Source: Streptomyces sp. SID8352
GTDB taxonomy: Bacteria > Actinomycetota > Actinomycetes > Streptomycetales > Streptomycetaceae
NCBI RefSeq assembly: GCF_009862265.1
Contig: NZ_WWGX01000043.1
Coordinates: 223,712-287,711, forward strand
Direction of reading: 5' to 3'
DNA: 64,000 nucleotides
Below are positions 17,503-26,139 of this stretch, piece by piece; position 1 is the first letter of the stretch; every line of letters begins with the position of its first letter. The notes under the pieces were generated by a model. That model was not told where the DNA came from. It ran no database searches and saw only the letters and a list, made by a program, of their open reading frames with translations. Position numbers and translations under genes: made by a program.

Positions 17503-18753
17503 TCAGGAGGCGCTGATCGGTGCCGGGTCCTGGGGAAGCTGCCAGTTACCGCCGCGGTCCTGCTTCGAAAGGCGCGCGGCGATGCCGGGGACGCGCAGGA
17601 AGCAGGCCAGCGCGGTGGCGGCCTGGAAGGCGTCGATCGCACGCCGGGTCATCGGCATGCCCAGGCGCAGGAGGCGCGGATTCACCTCGCCCTGGATCTT
17701 GTTGACGAAGGGCCGCAGCACGCTGTCGTAGTTCGCCAGCGCGGTCGGCAGGTCGCCCGGGTGGCGGTTGATCTCGCCGGCCAGGACGTGGGCGCCGACC
17801 AGGCCGCCGGAGACTCCCATGCCGCTGTAGGGGGAGGTGCAGTGCGCGGCGTCACCGGCCAGGACCACTCGACCCTTGGACCAGGTGTCGGTGCGGACCT
17901 GGGCGATCTCCTGGGAGTAGAAGAACGGGCTTGTCCTCATGCCCTCGATGAAGCGCTCGGTCTGCCAGCCGGCGTCGCGGAACCTGCTCGCCCAGAACTC
18001 CTGCTGGTGTTCGACGGGCGCCCGGTGGATCGCCGAGGCTTCACCGGATTCCTCCCGTATGACGAAGTACACCTGGGTCTCGGTCGGGTTGTGGCTGCGC
18101 CGCATGATCTGACGGCCGCCCGGGGCCATGTAGGTGTCCCGGATGTTGCTGTCGGACGCGATGCGAGGAACGAACCAGTAGGCCATGTGGATGCCGACCC
18201 GCCAGTACGGGTCGAAGGCCTCCGGGAGAACTGTCCGCCGGATGCGTGACCCCTGCCCGTCCGCGCCAACCAGGAGGTCGAATTCACCGGAGGAGCCGTC
18301 GGAGAAGTGCGCGACGACCTTGTGTTCGTCCTGCTCGAAGCCGTCCACGCTCCTACCGAAAACGTACTCGGTGTCGTCCCTCGCCGCATCGTGCAGGATG
18401 CGCACCAGGTCGCCGCGCATGATCTCGTACTCGGAAGTGAGGGTCTGCCGGCCCCGTCCGGAGGTGTTGGCCGGGATCGTCGCCCTGGCCTTGCCGTCGG
18501 CGCCGACGAAGGCGACGCCCGCCTCGTCCACGAGCTTGCCGCGGACGGTGTCGAGAAGCCCCATTCGCCTGACGGCCTCGATGCCCTGCCCTCGGAGGTC
18601 GACCTGCGCGCCGGTGGCCCGCAGCGCCGGGAAGCGTTCGGCGACGGTCACCCGGTGGCCGCCCCGCGTAAGCCAGAAGGCCAGAGCCTGCCCCGCGACC
18701 CCGCCGCCGGCGACGAGAACCCGCAGGAGCCGCGATACCGATTCCTTCGCCAT
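17503..18753 (-). CDS. TetX-like FAD-dependent monooxygenase
   Basis: A 416-residue group A flavin hydroxylase (PHBH fold). It has an FAD-binding GGGVAGQALAFWLTRGG (about residues 14-30), the DG-motif region LLVGADGQGSRIRR and the second FAD motif GRVVLAGDAAHCTSPYSGMG (about 300-319). Its architecture and divergent pairing with a TetR-class repressor resemble tet(X)-type drug-modifying monooxygenases, although the family is broad and other aromatic polyketides are possible substrates. ATG 18753 has GGGGGG seven bases upstream; ATG 18759 lacks room for a ribosome site. A tetO-like palindrome lies 47 bp ahead of the start. Confidence 0.85.
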   Translation of the reverse strand: MAKESVSRLLRVLVAGGGVAGQALAFWLTRGGHRVTVAERFPALRATGAQVDLRGQGIEAVRRMGLLDTVRGKLVDEAGVAFVGADGKARATIPANTSGRGRQTLTSEYEIMRGDLVRILHDAARDDTEYVFGRSVDGFEQDEHKVVAHFSDGSSGEFDLLVGADGQGSRIRRTVLPEAFDPYWRVGIHMAYWFVPRIASDSNIRDTYMAPGGRQIMRRSHNPTETQVYFVIREESGEASAIHRAPVEHQQEFWASRFRDAGWQTERFIEGMRTSPFFYSQEIAQVRTDTWSKGRVVLAGDAAHCTSPYSGMGVSGGLVGAHVLAGEINRHPGDLPTALANYDSVLRPFVNKIQGEVNPRLLRLGMPMTRRAIDAFQAATALACFLRVPGIAARLSKQDRGGNWQLPQDPAPISAS

Positions 18754-18799
18754 GCCCATCCCCCCAAAATCTATCGGTGAATGATTTCTTTCCAGAGTC

Positions 18800-18816
18800 A
18801 TCTATCGGCGATAGAT
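18800..18816. promoter_or_regulatory. tetO-like operator
   Basis: ATCTATCGGCGATAGAT is a perfect inverted repeat around one central base, and differs from the classical tet operator core TCTATCATTGATAGA only in the three middle positions. A second, imperfect half (ATCTATCGGTGA) lies at 18769-18780. Both are between the divergent monooxygenase and TetR genes, so the repressor probably controls both. Confidence 0.85.
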
Positions 18817-18823
18817 TGTCAAC

Positions 18824-19393
18824 GTGACCAAGATGAACCGCGAGACCGTCATCGCCGAGGCGCTCGGCCTGCTCGACGAGGTCGGGCTGGACGCCGTCAG
18901 CACAAGACGGCTGGCGAAGCGACTGAACGTGGAGCAGCCTTCGCTCTACTGGTACTTCCGCACCAAGAAGGACCTCCTCGCCGCCATGGCGGCGGCGGCG
19001 ATGACACCCCATGCGACCGCACCACTGCCGACGCCCCACGACGACTGGCGCGACTGGTTCCTGGACAACACACGCAGCTTCAGACACACGCTGCTGATGC
19101 GCCGGGACGGCGCACGGCTCCACGCCGGCAGCACCCCGACCGGTGACCTCGACCGGATCCGTCGCAAGATGGACTTCCTCGTCGCCTCCGGCGTGCCCGA
19201 GCGGGACGCGCAGATGGCGATGCTGGCGGCCGGCCGCTTCACGGTCGGCAGTGTCCTGGAAGAGCAGGCGGACAGCGACCCCGGGGACAGTCCGGATCTA
19301 CCGGCTGACGTGCCGGTGATCGATCACGAGTCGGCGTTCGAGGCCGGCCTCGCCCTCATCCTGAACGGCCTGGCGCACTGTAACGAGGCGTAG
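18824..19393 (+). CDS. TetR-class (tetracycline repressor-like) regulator
   Basis: A 189-residue repressor. The helix-turn-helix is VSTRRLAKRLNVEQPSLYWY (about residues 27-46), nearly the same layout as TetR(B) [20 protein letters not shown]. The core also tracks true TetR rather than the wider family: FLDNTRSFRHTLLMRRDGARLHAG, FTVGSVLEEQ and FEAGLALILNGL. These correspond to TetR(B) FRCALLSHRDGAKVH, FTLGCVLEDQ and FGLELIICGL. The GTG start is 8 bases after the operator. It should release DNA on binding a tetracycline-like ligand and derepress itself and the TetX-like gene. Confidence 0.9.
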   Translation: MTKMNRETVIAEALGLLDEVGLDAVSTRRLAKRLNVEQPSLYWYFRTKKDLLAAMAAAAMTPHATAPLPTPHDDWRDWFLDNTRSFRHTLLMRRDGARLHAGSTPTGDLDRIRRKMDFLVASGVPERDAQMAMLAAGRFTVGSVLEEQADSDPGDSPDLPADVPVIDHESAFEAGLALILNGLAHCNEA

Positions 19394-19705
19394 GGGGCTG
19401 ACCGGTCCCGCAGCTCAGGCGCCACATGATGTGGGAGATCCACTGAGCAGGTGTGAGAAGCCGTATCTCGACCGATCTTGGAACGTGGGGATCGACCGGA
19501 GTTCCCGGTCGGGTGATCTTCCGGCGGTACCTGCATGAAGGCAGGGTCTCCTGGTAGCTCGGGGGTGCGATCCCGTTCCGGGCGGTTCCCGGAGGCCCGG
19601 TTGTCGTTGTTGTACGCGCCCGGTCCTGTTGACTTCAACTGGGCGGCTCCATCGTGTGATTGCCTCGCGCACGTATACGGCAACGCGGCCGGCCATCCCG
19701 ACCGG
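19394..19705. other. Non-coding stretch before IS5 transposase
   Basis: Between the tetR stop and the transposase start I see no gene. The DNA presumably includes the left end of the insertion sequence, but I could not identify matching terminal inverted repeats by eye. Confidence 0.4.
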
Positions 19706-20464
19706 GTGCGCCGGTATCCGTCGGACATGACGAACGCGGAGTGGGCGGCAGTACGGCCGTTGCCGCCGGTGCCGGTCTGGCTTCAGGGGCGGGGCGGACG
19801 GCCTGAGGGCTACTGCCACCGCCGACTGCTGGGCGCGGTCCGCTACCTGGTCGCGAGCGGGATCTCGTGGCGGGCGATGCCCGCGGACTTCCCCGGCTGG
19901 GGTCGGGTCTACGCCTTCTTCCGCCGCTGGCGCGAGCACGGGCTGATCGCCGAGTTCCACGACAGGCTGCGCGGGAAGGTCCGTGAACGCGAGGGCCGTG
20001 AGGCCGAGCCCACTGCGGGGATCGTCGACGAGCAGTCGGTGCGGGCCGAGGCTCCGGTGCCTGCCGCCTCACGTGGCTACGGCGGCGGAAAGAAGGTGCC
20101 GGGCCGCAAACGGCACCTCGTGACCGACACCCTGGGCCTGCTCCTGGTCGTCGCGGTCACCGCCGCGAACATCGGTGACCGGGACTCCGCGGCGGGTCTG
20201 CTGAACCGGCTGCGCCGTCTGCACCGCGACATCACACTCGTCCGGGCCGATGGCGGCTGCACCGGCGGCCTCGTCGGCCGGTGCCGGGACAAACTCGCCC
20301 TGGCCTTGGAGATCGTCAAGCGCACCGACGACATCACAGGAATCGTGGTGCTTCCCGGACGCTGGGTGGCAGAGCGCACGTTCGCATGGCTGATGAGCTC
20401 CCGCCGCCTGGCCCGGGACTACGAGACCCTGCCCGCCACCAGCGAAGCGATGATCCGGTGGTAG
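19706..20464 (+). mobile_element. IS5-family transposase with premature stop
   Basis: A 252-residue DDE transposase. The N-terminus is YPSDMTNAEWAAVRPLPP and the helix SGISWRAMPADFPGWGRVY. The DDE residues sit in GIVDEQSV, LVRADGGCTG and WVAERTFAWL. The frame ends at MIRW-stop, but after that TAG the same frame continues as MVTRMSRSLA, the usual C-terminal end of these proteins (RWAMIxLMxRRLA). A point nonsense mutation has therefore removed about 12 residues. The loss lies after the catalytic Glu, so activity is uncertain. Confidence 0.85.
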
Positions 20465-20468
20465 ATGG

Positions 20469-21041
20469 TCACGCGGATGAGCCGGAGCCTGGCACGGCCA
20501 CGGGCCGCCGGCCGGCACTGAAGGCCCCCGATGCCTCCAGCAGGAGCCATCCGCGCTCCGCCAGGCGCCGGGCTTTCGACCGCAGCCCCTCAGCCTTCGC
20601 CGGCGTCGCCCCAAGACCCAGTTCCACCGCGATCTCCTTGGCCCGAAGCGGCCCGTGACCCGTGGATCGCTGCTGTTCCAGCATGCCCAGAATTCGCTGG
20701 TAGTCCGGCGCCAGAACCGTCACCGGCAGCCCTTCCCGCCAGGGCGGCACCGTCGAGCCCGGCACCGGCGCGGGCGACGGCGCCGGTTTCCCCGCCGCTT
20801 CGGTCGTGGTCACGGCAGTGGACTCGGCCGAGGAGACTGCCAGGGCCTCGACCAGTTCCTCCCGTGCGATCACCCGCCGGTCCAGCTCGATCTCCGCGGC
20901 CTCCGACACCTCAGCCAACTGCGCGACTTCCTCCCGCAAGCCCTCCACCCGCACGCGGGCAGCCGCCTCTCGCTCCTCCAGCATTCCCAGCACCGACGCC
21001 ACCGCGCACCCCTCGACCATGAAGCTGACACAAGACGTCAC
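20469..21041 (-). CDS. Coiled-coil/winged-helix protein of unknown function
   Basis: A 190-residue protein. A Glu/Arg/Ala-rich coiled coil covers about residues 18-65 (LGMLEEREAAARVRVEGLRE). A Pro/Ala linker follows, then a winged-helix-like C-terminal part, YQRILGMLEQQ...LRAKEIAVELGLG...LRSKARRLAERGWL (about 113-168). GAGGGAGG precedes the GTG start. The stop lies 5 bases beyond the transposase's TAG, so its 3' end overlaps the former transposase C-terminus on the other strand. I do not recognise a named family. The layout suggests a DNA-binding protein of the accessory genome. Confidence 0.65.
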   Translation of the reverse strand: MTSCVSFMVEGCAVASVLGMLEEREAAARVRVEGLREEVAQLAEVSEAAEIELDRRVIAREELVEALAVSSAESTAVTTTEAAGKPAPSPAPVPGSTVPPWREGLPVTVLAPDYQRILGMLEQQRSTGHGPLRAKEIAVELGLGATPAKAEGLRSKARRLAERGWLLLEASGAFSAGRRPVAVPGSGSSA

Positions 21042-21277
21042 GATGCCTCCCTCAACCCGAGCGAAACCATGCCTGACCAGCAGGAATCAAGGGATCGCGT
21101 TCGGTTGAGATGCGGCTTCCAATATCACTCTTCGGAGTCAGGGTGGGTGAAGATCGCTGTTGTGCCCTCCGGTCGCGCAGAGCGCGTGTTCCTGCCTACA
21201 GTCATGGGACAAATGAGACCCCCCTTGAGGACCACAAGAAACTCTGATCCCGGCCCACTGAAGATGGTGACTAGGCA

Positions 21278-22054
21278 ATGGATATGAGTTCAGTATCTCT
21301 TCCGCCCGAAAGCCTCCGTGCAACACTTTTTTGCGACGCAGACCATCCGGCTGTTCGGGCCACTGCAATCTCGGTCTCGTGCGACTCCGAGACAGTGGAA
21401 GAAAAAATTTCACGCCTCTTCTCTTGGGTTCAGGACGGCATCCGGATGACCATAAAGAGAGACTGGGCTGATAAGGCATCGGAAACCATGGAAAGCCGTC
21501 GCGGCGGCTGTTCAAACAAGGCCAATCTCCTGGTCGCCATGCTCCGGTCCGTCGGGATCCCGGCTGCTTTCTACAGGCAGCCCGCTAATGCGAAGGAATA
21601 TTTCGGCCCGGTCTGGTTCTCACAAATTCAAGCCATGTGCGATGAAGATTCGTGTCACTTCTACGCAGCGGTGTGGGTATCTGATAGATGGGTGAAGTGT
21701 GACCCTACCGACGACCTGCAGCTATCCCTGGGGAGCAGTCACTTCAATCCCCCTTCGGAGCGAATCACCTTCGACGGCACAAAGGATTCTCTGCTGAACT
21801 TGAATCCGATGCACTTGGAGGGTGCTCCGGAGTTGGTTTGGGACTTGGACCAGGATCTGGGATCCATATCGAAGAAGCCCGACTTCTACTTTGCCGTTAT
21901 GGATGCGTACTGGTGTTTCCTCCGCCTCGAGGGCCCACGATTTGAATCGGTCGACGCTCTGCCAGAACTCTTCCGCATCTGGCTTGGTGCGCGTGACCCA
22001 GAGTTGGCCGTCATGTATGAACGCTGGTGCAAAGAACTGGAGGAAGTCTCGTGA
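21278..22054 (+). CDS. Transglutaminase-like cysteine protein
   Basis: A 258-residue transglutaminase/papain-like protein. The probable triad is Cys78 (RRGGCSNKANLL), His127 (SCHFYAAVWV) and Asp142 (KCDPTDD), in the order and spacing of the transglutaminase-like superfamily. No signal peptide or membrane segment. In biosynthetic systems such folds form amide bonds from carrier-bound or activated acids; in others they are proteases. The stop overlaps the start of the imine-reductase-like gene (GTGA), so the two are translationally coupled. The base composition is clearly less GC-rich than the surroundings, with A/T-ending codons, suggesting recent transfer. Confidence 0.75.
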   Translation: MDMSSVSLPPESLRATLFCDADHPAVRATAISVSCDSETVEEKISRLFSWVQDGIRMTIKRDWADKASETMESRRGGCSNKANLLVAMLRSVGIPAAFYRQPANAKEYFGPVWFSQIQAMCDEDSCHFYAAVWVSDRWVKCDPTDDLQLSLGSSHFNPPSERITFDGTKDSLLNLNPMHLEGAPELVWDLDQDLGSISKKPDFYFAVMDAYWCFLRLEGPRFESVDALPELFRIWLGARDPELAVMYERWCKELEEVS

Positions 22055-22971
22055 GCGCAAAAGGATTCAAGCCGGCGACGGCAGGAGTAAAGGGAGATCC
22101 GCAAGGAGTAGCTGTCCTCGGGCTGGGCAACATGGGGACCGCCCTGGCGGATAATCTCCTGCGTGCCGGGCACGCGACTGTCATCTGGAATCGCACGCCA
22201 GGCAAGGAAGGGGATCTGGTAAACCGGGGAGCAGTAAGCGCCGAAACCGTGGAGCAGGCAGTCCGTTCAGCTCATCTAGTAGTAGTCAGTGTCACCGACT
22301 ACAAAGTCTCACACGCTATCTTGAGTAGGGTGACGGACAGCCTGGCAGGCCGCATCATATTGAACGTGAGTTCTAGCTCGCCACAACAGGCATCAGAAGC
22401 CGCAGCGTGGGCACGGGAGCACAACGTTACTCTCCTTCACGGCGCGATCATGTCGTTCCCGCAGGGCGTTGGCCAGCGTGACAGAATGTTCCTCTACAGT
22501 GGCCAGTATTCTGCCTATGAAAGCGTCGGTCCGCTCCTCTCCTGCCTGGGCGACAGTCTTTATCTCGGCTCCGCACCAGGGCTGGCCAGTCTTTACGACA
22601 CTGCACTGCTGGAGATGATGTACGCGACCGTAGCGGCTTGGTGCCATGGAGTGGCGCTGACATCAGTCAACGGAATCAGGCCAACAGACTTCACACCTGT
22701 CGCCGTCCGCTGGATGTCCGCAGTCCTGGAACTCCTCACCGCGTACACGTCACAGGCAGATTCAAGGGAGTATCCCGGAAGCGATGCCTCCCTGGATATA
22801 CACATCTCGGCAGTCGATCACTTGCTCGAGGCAACCCATGCAAGTGATCTTGACGACCGCCTCCCTCGCTTGTTGCTGGCACTTCTGACAGACGCGGCCA
22901 AGGACGGGCACGGCTCAGACGGCATGGGCCGCCTGTTGGAAGTTGCCACCCGCCGCGTCGCAGCAGCGTAG
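22051..22971 (+). CDS. NAD(P)-dependent imine reductase-like protein
   Basis: A 306-residue beta-hydroxyacid dehydrogenase/IRED-type reductase. Rossmann motif VLGLGNMGTALADNLL, followed by the NADPH-type VIWNRTPGK (Arg after the second strand). The second domain has SLYDTALLEMMYATVAAW, like the IRED active-site helix YDxALL with its acidic residue. IREDs reduce cyclic imines or carry out reductive amination. Expression is coupled by GTGA to the transglutaminase-like gene. Composition is again less GC-rich than the surroundings. The pair may convert a single small substrate; no carrier protein or pathway partner is visible nearby. Confidence 0.8.
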   Translation: MSAKGFKPATAGVKGDPQGVAVLGLGNMGTALADNLLRAGHATVIWNRTPGKEGDLVNRGAVSAETVEQAVRSAHLVVVSVTDYKVSHAILSRVTDSLAGRIILNVSSSSPQQASEAAAWAREHNVTLLHGAIMSFPQGVGQRDRMFLYSGQYSAYESVGPLLSCLGDSLYLGSAPGLASLYDTALLEMMYATVAAWCHGVALTSVNGIRPTDFTPVAVRWMSAVLELLTAYTSQADSREYPGSDASLDIHISAVDHLLEATHASDLDDRLPRLLLALLTDAAKDGHGSDGMGRLLEVATRRVAAA

Positions 22972-23459
22972 GGAGAGGACGAACCCACCCCCAAGGGCAT
23001 CTCACCGACCTGACACTCCAGCCGTTCGGTCCAGCTGACGCAAGTTGCTCTGGCTCGCGACTGCCCGCCTCGGCCTCGTGCTGCTGGGCTGTGCGCCGCT
23101 CGTCATCGCGGCGACCCGCAACACCCAGCACGTCGCGACGCTCTCGCTCATCTCGTTCAGGTCTGGGACACGGACACCCCGGGCACGCCCTGGAAGGAAC
23201 AGACCCCGGCGACATCGCTCCAGCGAGCGGGGGGTCATCCAGAGAGTTCGCAGCTTAATCTGCCGTGCCAGTCTTCTGAGGCCGGGCGGCGGCTCCTGGG
23301 AGCTTGCCAGTACTGCAACGGTGCTTGCCGTGACTGATGGCGGTCCAGCACGTCCCGCTCCTTGCTCTTTCGTGATCACCACGCTGGGCGGCGGCCACTG
23401 CGTCGCACCCGACCGTCCGTGCCCGTTCGGGCCGGGTGCGACGCGATGGCGGGGCCGGG
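22972..23459. other. 488-bp stretch without a gene
   Basis: Frames on both strands here are short or lack motifs and ribosome sites. The DNA looks like decayed sequence between the transferred two-gene unit and the VOC gene. Confidence 0.45.
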
Positions 23460-23867
23460 TCAGGAACGGGCGTACGGGTGGGTGATGACCTCCATGTTGT
23501 GGCCGTCGGGGTCGTCGAAGTAGGCGCCGCGACCCCCGAACAGGCGGTTGATCCGGCCGGGTTCGGTGTGCGCGGGATCGGCGTAGTGGGTCACCCCGAG
23601 TCCCTCCAGCCGGGCGAGCACCGCGTCGAACCGCTCGTCGGGCACGAGGAAGGCGTAGTGCTGCGACTGGATCGGCCCGTCGGACAGTTCGTAGTAGTCG
23701 AGGGTGACGCCGTTGCCGAGGACGACCGGCAGGAACGGCCCGAACGGCGCGCCGACCGAGAGGTCCAGGACCGCGGCGAGGAACTCGGCGGAGGCGCGCC
23801 GGTCACGTGCGTGGACGACGGTGTGGTTCAACTCGACCGGGGCGGGGGTGGGGCGCGAAGGGGACAT
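23460..23867 (-). CDS. VOC-superfamily (glyoxalase/dioxygenase-like) protein
   Basis: A 135-residue vicinal-oxygen-chelate protein made of two beta-alpha-beta-beta-beta units: ELNHTVVHARDRRASAEFLA at the N-terminus, SQHYAFLVPDERFDAVLARL in the middle, and RGAYFDDPDGHNMEVITH at the C-terminus. Likely metal ligands are His of NHTVV, His of SQHYAF and the final Glu of HNMEV. Such proteins are glyoxalases, bleomycin/fosfomycin-type resistance proteins or dioxygenases. The substrate cannot be told. GGAGA lies 10 bases before ATG 23867. Confidence 0.85.
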   Translation of the reverse strand: MSPSRPTPAPVELNHTVVHARDRRASAEFLAAVLDLSVGAPFGPFLPVVLGNGVTLDYYELSDGPIQSQHYAFLVPDERFDAVLARLEGLGVTHYADPAHTEPGRINRLFGGRGAYFDDPDGHNMEVITHPYARS

Positions 23868-24186
23868 CGGTGAATGGTCTCCAGGTCTTGTGGTCCGTGG
23901 GACGGAACGCCCGTACGCGGGCGGGAAACACGAAGACGAGGAGGGAGGGGCGGCGCTCTGGCCCGCCCGGCGCTCATGCCCGGGCCGGGAACCCCACGAC
24001 GACATGGCCCAAGGCCGACCCGGCAGTCACCCGGCCGACCCTAGCGGCCTCCGGCGGACGGGGGCAACGGGGTTTCCGCCGGGGACGGCGGGGCCGCCGG
24101 TGCCGTGGGACGGGGGGAGCCGCCGGGACGGCGGGGACGGGACGCGCGAGCGCCGGAACCCCGCCGAGGTGCGGGGCCGTGCCGGG

Positions 24187-24232
24187 CCGTCCCGCCGTCC
24201 CGCCGTCCCGCCGTCCGGCCGTCCGGCCGTCC
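24187..24232. repeat. Short tandem repeat, about 5.75 x 8 bp
   Basis: Units CCGTCCCG (three) then CCGTCCGG (two) and a partial copy, in non-coding DNA between the VOC and SulP genes. The neighbouring 23868-24399 holds no gene I can support. Confidence 0.7.
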
Positions 24233-24399
24233 AGTCGGCCCGGCGTACCGTCGGGTCGTCCCGCGGTGCCGGAGTGCCGCCGTGCCGCCGGCCCGCCGCG
24301 CCATGTACCGCAGTGCCGCCGGCCCGCCGTGCGGCGGCACGGGCGCGGTCCGAACGCCGGGCCCGTCGCCCCGTCGCGCCCCCGGTTTCCCCGGGTGCC

Positions 24400-26139
24400 T
24401 CAGGGCGACGGCGCCGGTGATTCGGCCGGGTCGTCCGTCCGGCCCGGCGGGCGCTCACGGGGGCCGGGGAGGACGCCGTGGGTCTCCAGGTGCTCGCGCG
24501 CGGCTCGGATCGCGTCGGGGGTGGTGGCGTACTCCCGGCCCGCCGCGCACAGCGCCTCCAGCGCGCCCACCGACGCCAGCACCCCGCGCTGCTCGGGGCG
24601 TATCCCGGAGGCGAGCACCAGGATGCCGCGCCGCCGCAGCTTCTCCGCCGCGTCCTTGAGGACCAGGGCGCCGGTGGCGTCCACCGTCGAGACCCGGGAC
24701 ATGCGCAGGATGACCACCCGGATGTCGGCGGCCTCGGTCAGCTCCAGCAGGAAGCGGTGCGCGGCGGCGAAGAACAGCGGTCCGTCGATGCGGTACGCCA
24801 CGATGTGCTCGGCCAGCAGCGCGTGCTCCTCCGCGTCGTGGTCGCCCCGGTCCAGCGGCACCCGGTCGAAGCGGGCCTGCCGGGCCACGGCGCGAAGCGC
24901 GAGGCCTCCGGCCACCGCCAGTCCGATGACCACGGCGTACACCAGGTCCAGGACCAGGGTCGCGGCGGCGGTGAGGACGAGGACCACGGCGTCGGAGCGG
25001 GTGGCCCCGGCTATCGCCCGCAGCGAGCCCACCTCGACCATGCGGACGGCGGTGGCCAGCAGCACTCCGGCCAGCGCGGCCAGCGGGATCCTGGAGACCA
25101 GCGGGGCCGCCGCGAAGACGATCACGGCGAGGACGGCCGCGTGGGACAGGGCGGCGAGCCGGGAACTGGCACCGGTGCGCACGTTGACCGCGGTGCGGGC
25201 GATGGCTCCGGTCGCCGGGACCCCGCCGAAGAGCGGGGCGGCGATGTTGGCCAGGCCCTGGCCGAACAGTTCCCGGTCCGGATCGTGCCGCTGTCCCACG
25301 GTCATGCCGTCGGCGACCGACGCGGAGAGCAGGGACTCCAGGGCGGCCAGGGCGGCCACCGCCAGGGCCGGGGTGAGCAGACCTCCGAGGGCGGCCGGGT
25401 CGAGGAAGGACAGCGAGGGGGCGGGCAGCCCGGCCGGCAGGTCCCCGATGGGGCGCACGGAGTCCAGGAGGGGGAGCTGGGCGGCGGCCGTCGCGGCGGC
25501 CACGGCGATGATCGAGAAGGGCACCGTGGGCCGTATCCGCGCGCCCACCAGCATCACCGCGGCCACGGCGACCGCGAACCCGGCCGCCGTCCAGTCCGGG
25601 GACGCCGCGAACGCCTCCACCGCCCGCCAGGCCACCACGAGCACCCGGTCGCCCTCCGGCGCGGCCACCCCGAGGGCGTTCGGTATCTGCTGGAGGCCGA
25701 TCACACAGGCGATGCCGAGGGTGAAGCCCTCGACCACGGGGGCCGGGATGTACTGGGTGCAGCGCCCGGCCCGCAGCAGGGCGAGGGCGACGAGGATCAC
25801 GCCCGCCATCAGTCCCACCGTGAGGACGCCCGTCGGTCCGTACTCGGCCACGATGGGCACGAGGACCACGGTCATGGCGCCGGTCGGCCCCGAGACCTGG
25901 AGCCGCGAGCCGCCGAACACCGCCGCGCACGCGCCCGCCACCACCGCGGTCGCCAGGCCCGCCTCGGCGCCGAGCCCCGAGGAGACGCCGAAGCCGAGCG
26001 CGAGCGGCAGCGCGACGACCGCGACCGTGAGACCGGCGAGCAGGTTGCGGCGCGGATCGCGCCGCACCTCCGCGAGATCGGCCCTGCCGGGCAGCAACGA
26101 GACGATCCGGGCCCACCCCCGGCTGACTGCGGTGCTCAT
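24400..26139 (-). CDS. SulP/SLC26 anion transporter with STAS domain
   Basis: A 579-residue transporter. Hydrophobic segments cover about residues 30-420, starting with the SulP signature region DLLAGLTVAVVALPLALGFG and QVSGPTGAMTVVLVP. A C-terminal STAS domain covers about 440-560 (RIDGPLFFAAAHRFLLEL...ILRMSRVSTVDATGALVL). SulP proteins move sulfate, bicarbonate or other anions. ATG 26139 is chosen because it begins the conserved part; it has no strong ribosome site. It may be unrelated to the NRPS cluster, or could supply sulfate if that product contains sulfur. Confidence 0.9.
   Translation of the reverse strand: MSTAVSRGWARIVSLLPGRADLAEVRRDPRRNLLAGLTVAVVALPLALGFGVSSGLGAEAGLATAVVAGACAAVFGGSRLQVSGPTGAMTVVLVPIVAEYGPTGVLTVGLMAGVILVALALLRAGRCTQYIPAPVVEGFTLGIACVIGLQQIPNALGVAAPEGDRVLVVAWRAVEAFAASPDWTAAGFAVAVAAVMLVGARIRPTVPFSIIAVAAATAAAQLPLLDSVRPIGDLPAGLPAPSLSFLDPAALGGLLTPALAVAALAALESLLSASVADGMTVGQRHDPDRELFGQGLANIAAPLFGGVPATGAIARTAVNVRTGASSRLAALSHAAVLAVIVFAAAPLVSRIPLAALAGVLLATAVRMVEVGSLRAIAGATRSDAVVLVLTAAATLVLDLVYAVVIGLAVAGGLALRAVARQARFDRVPLDRGDHDAEEHALLAEHIVAYRIDGPLFFAAAHRFLLELTEAADIRVVILRMSRVSTVDATGALVLKDAAEKLRRRGILVLASGIRPEQRGVLASVGALEALCAAGREYATTPDAIRAAREHLETHGVLPGPRERPPGRTDDPAESPAPSP

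Noticed and set aside
24027..24399. Short direct repeats (CCGTCCCG) considered as a CRISPR-like or regulatory array
   Set aside because: No spacers of constant length and the units are only 8 bp; simple slippage repeat.
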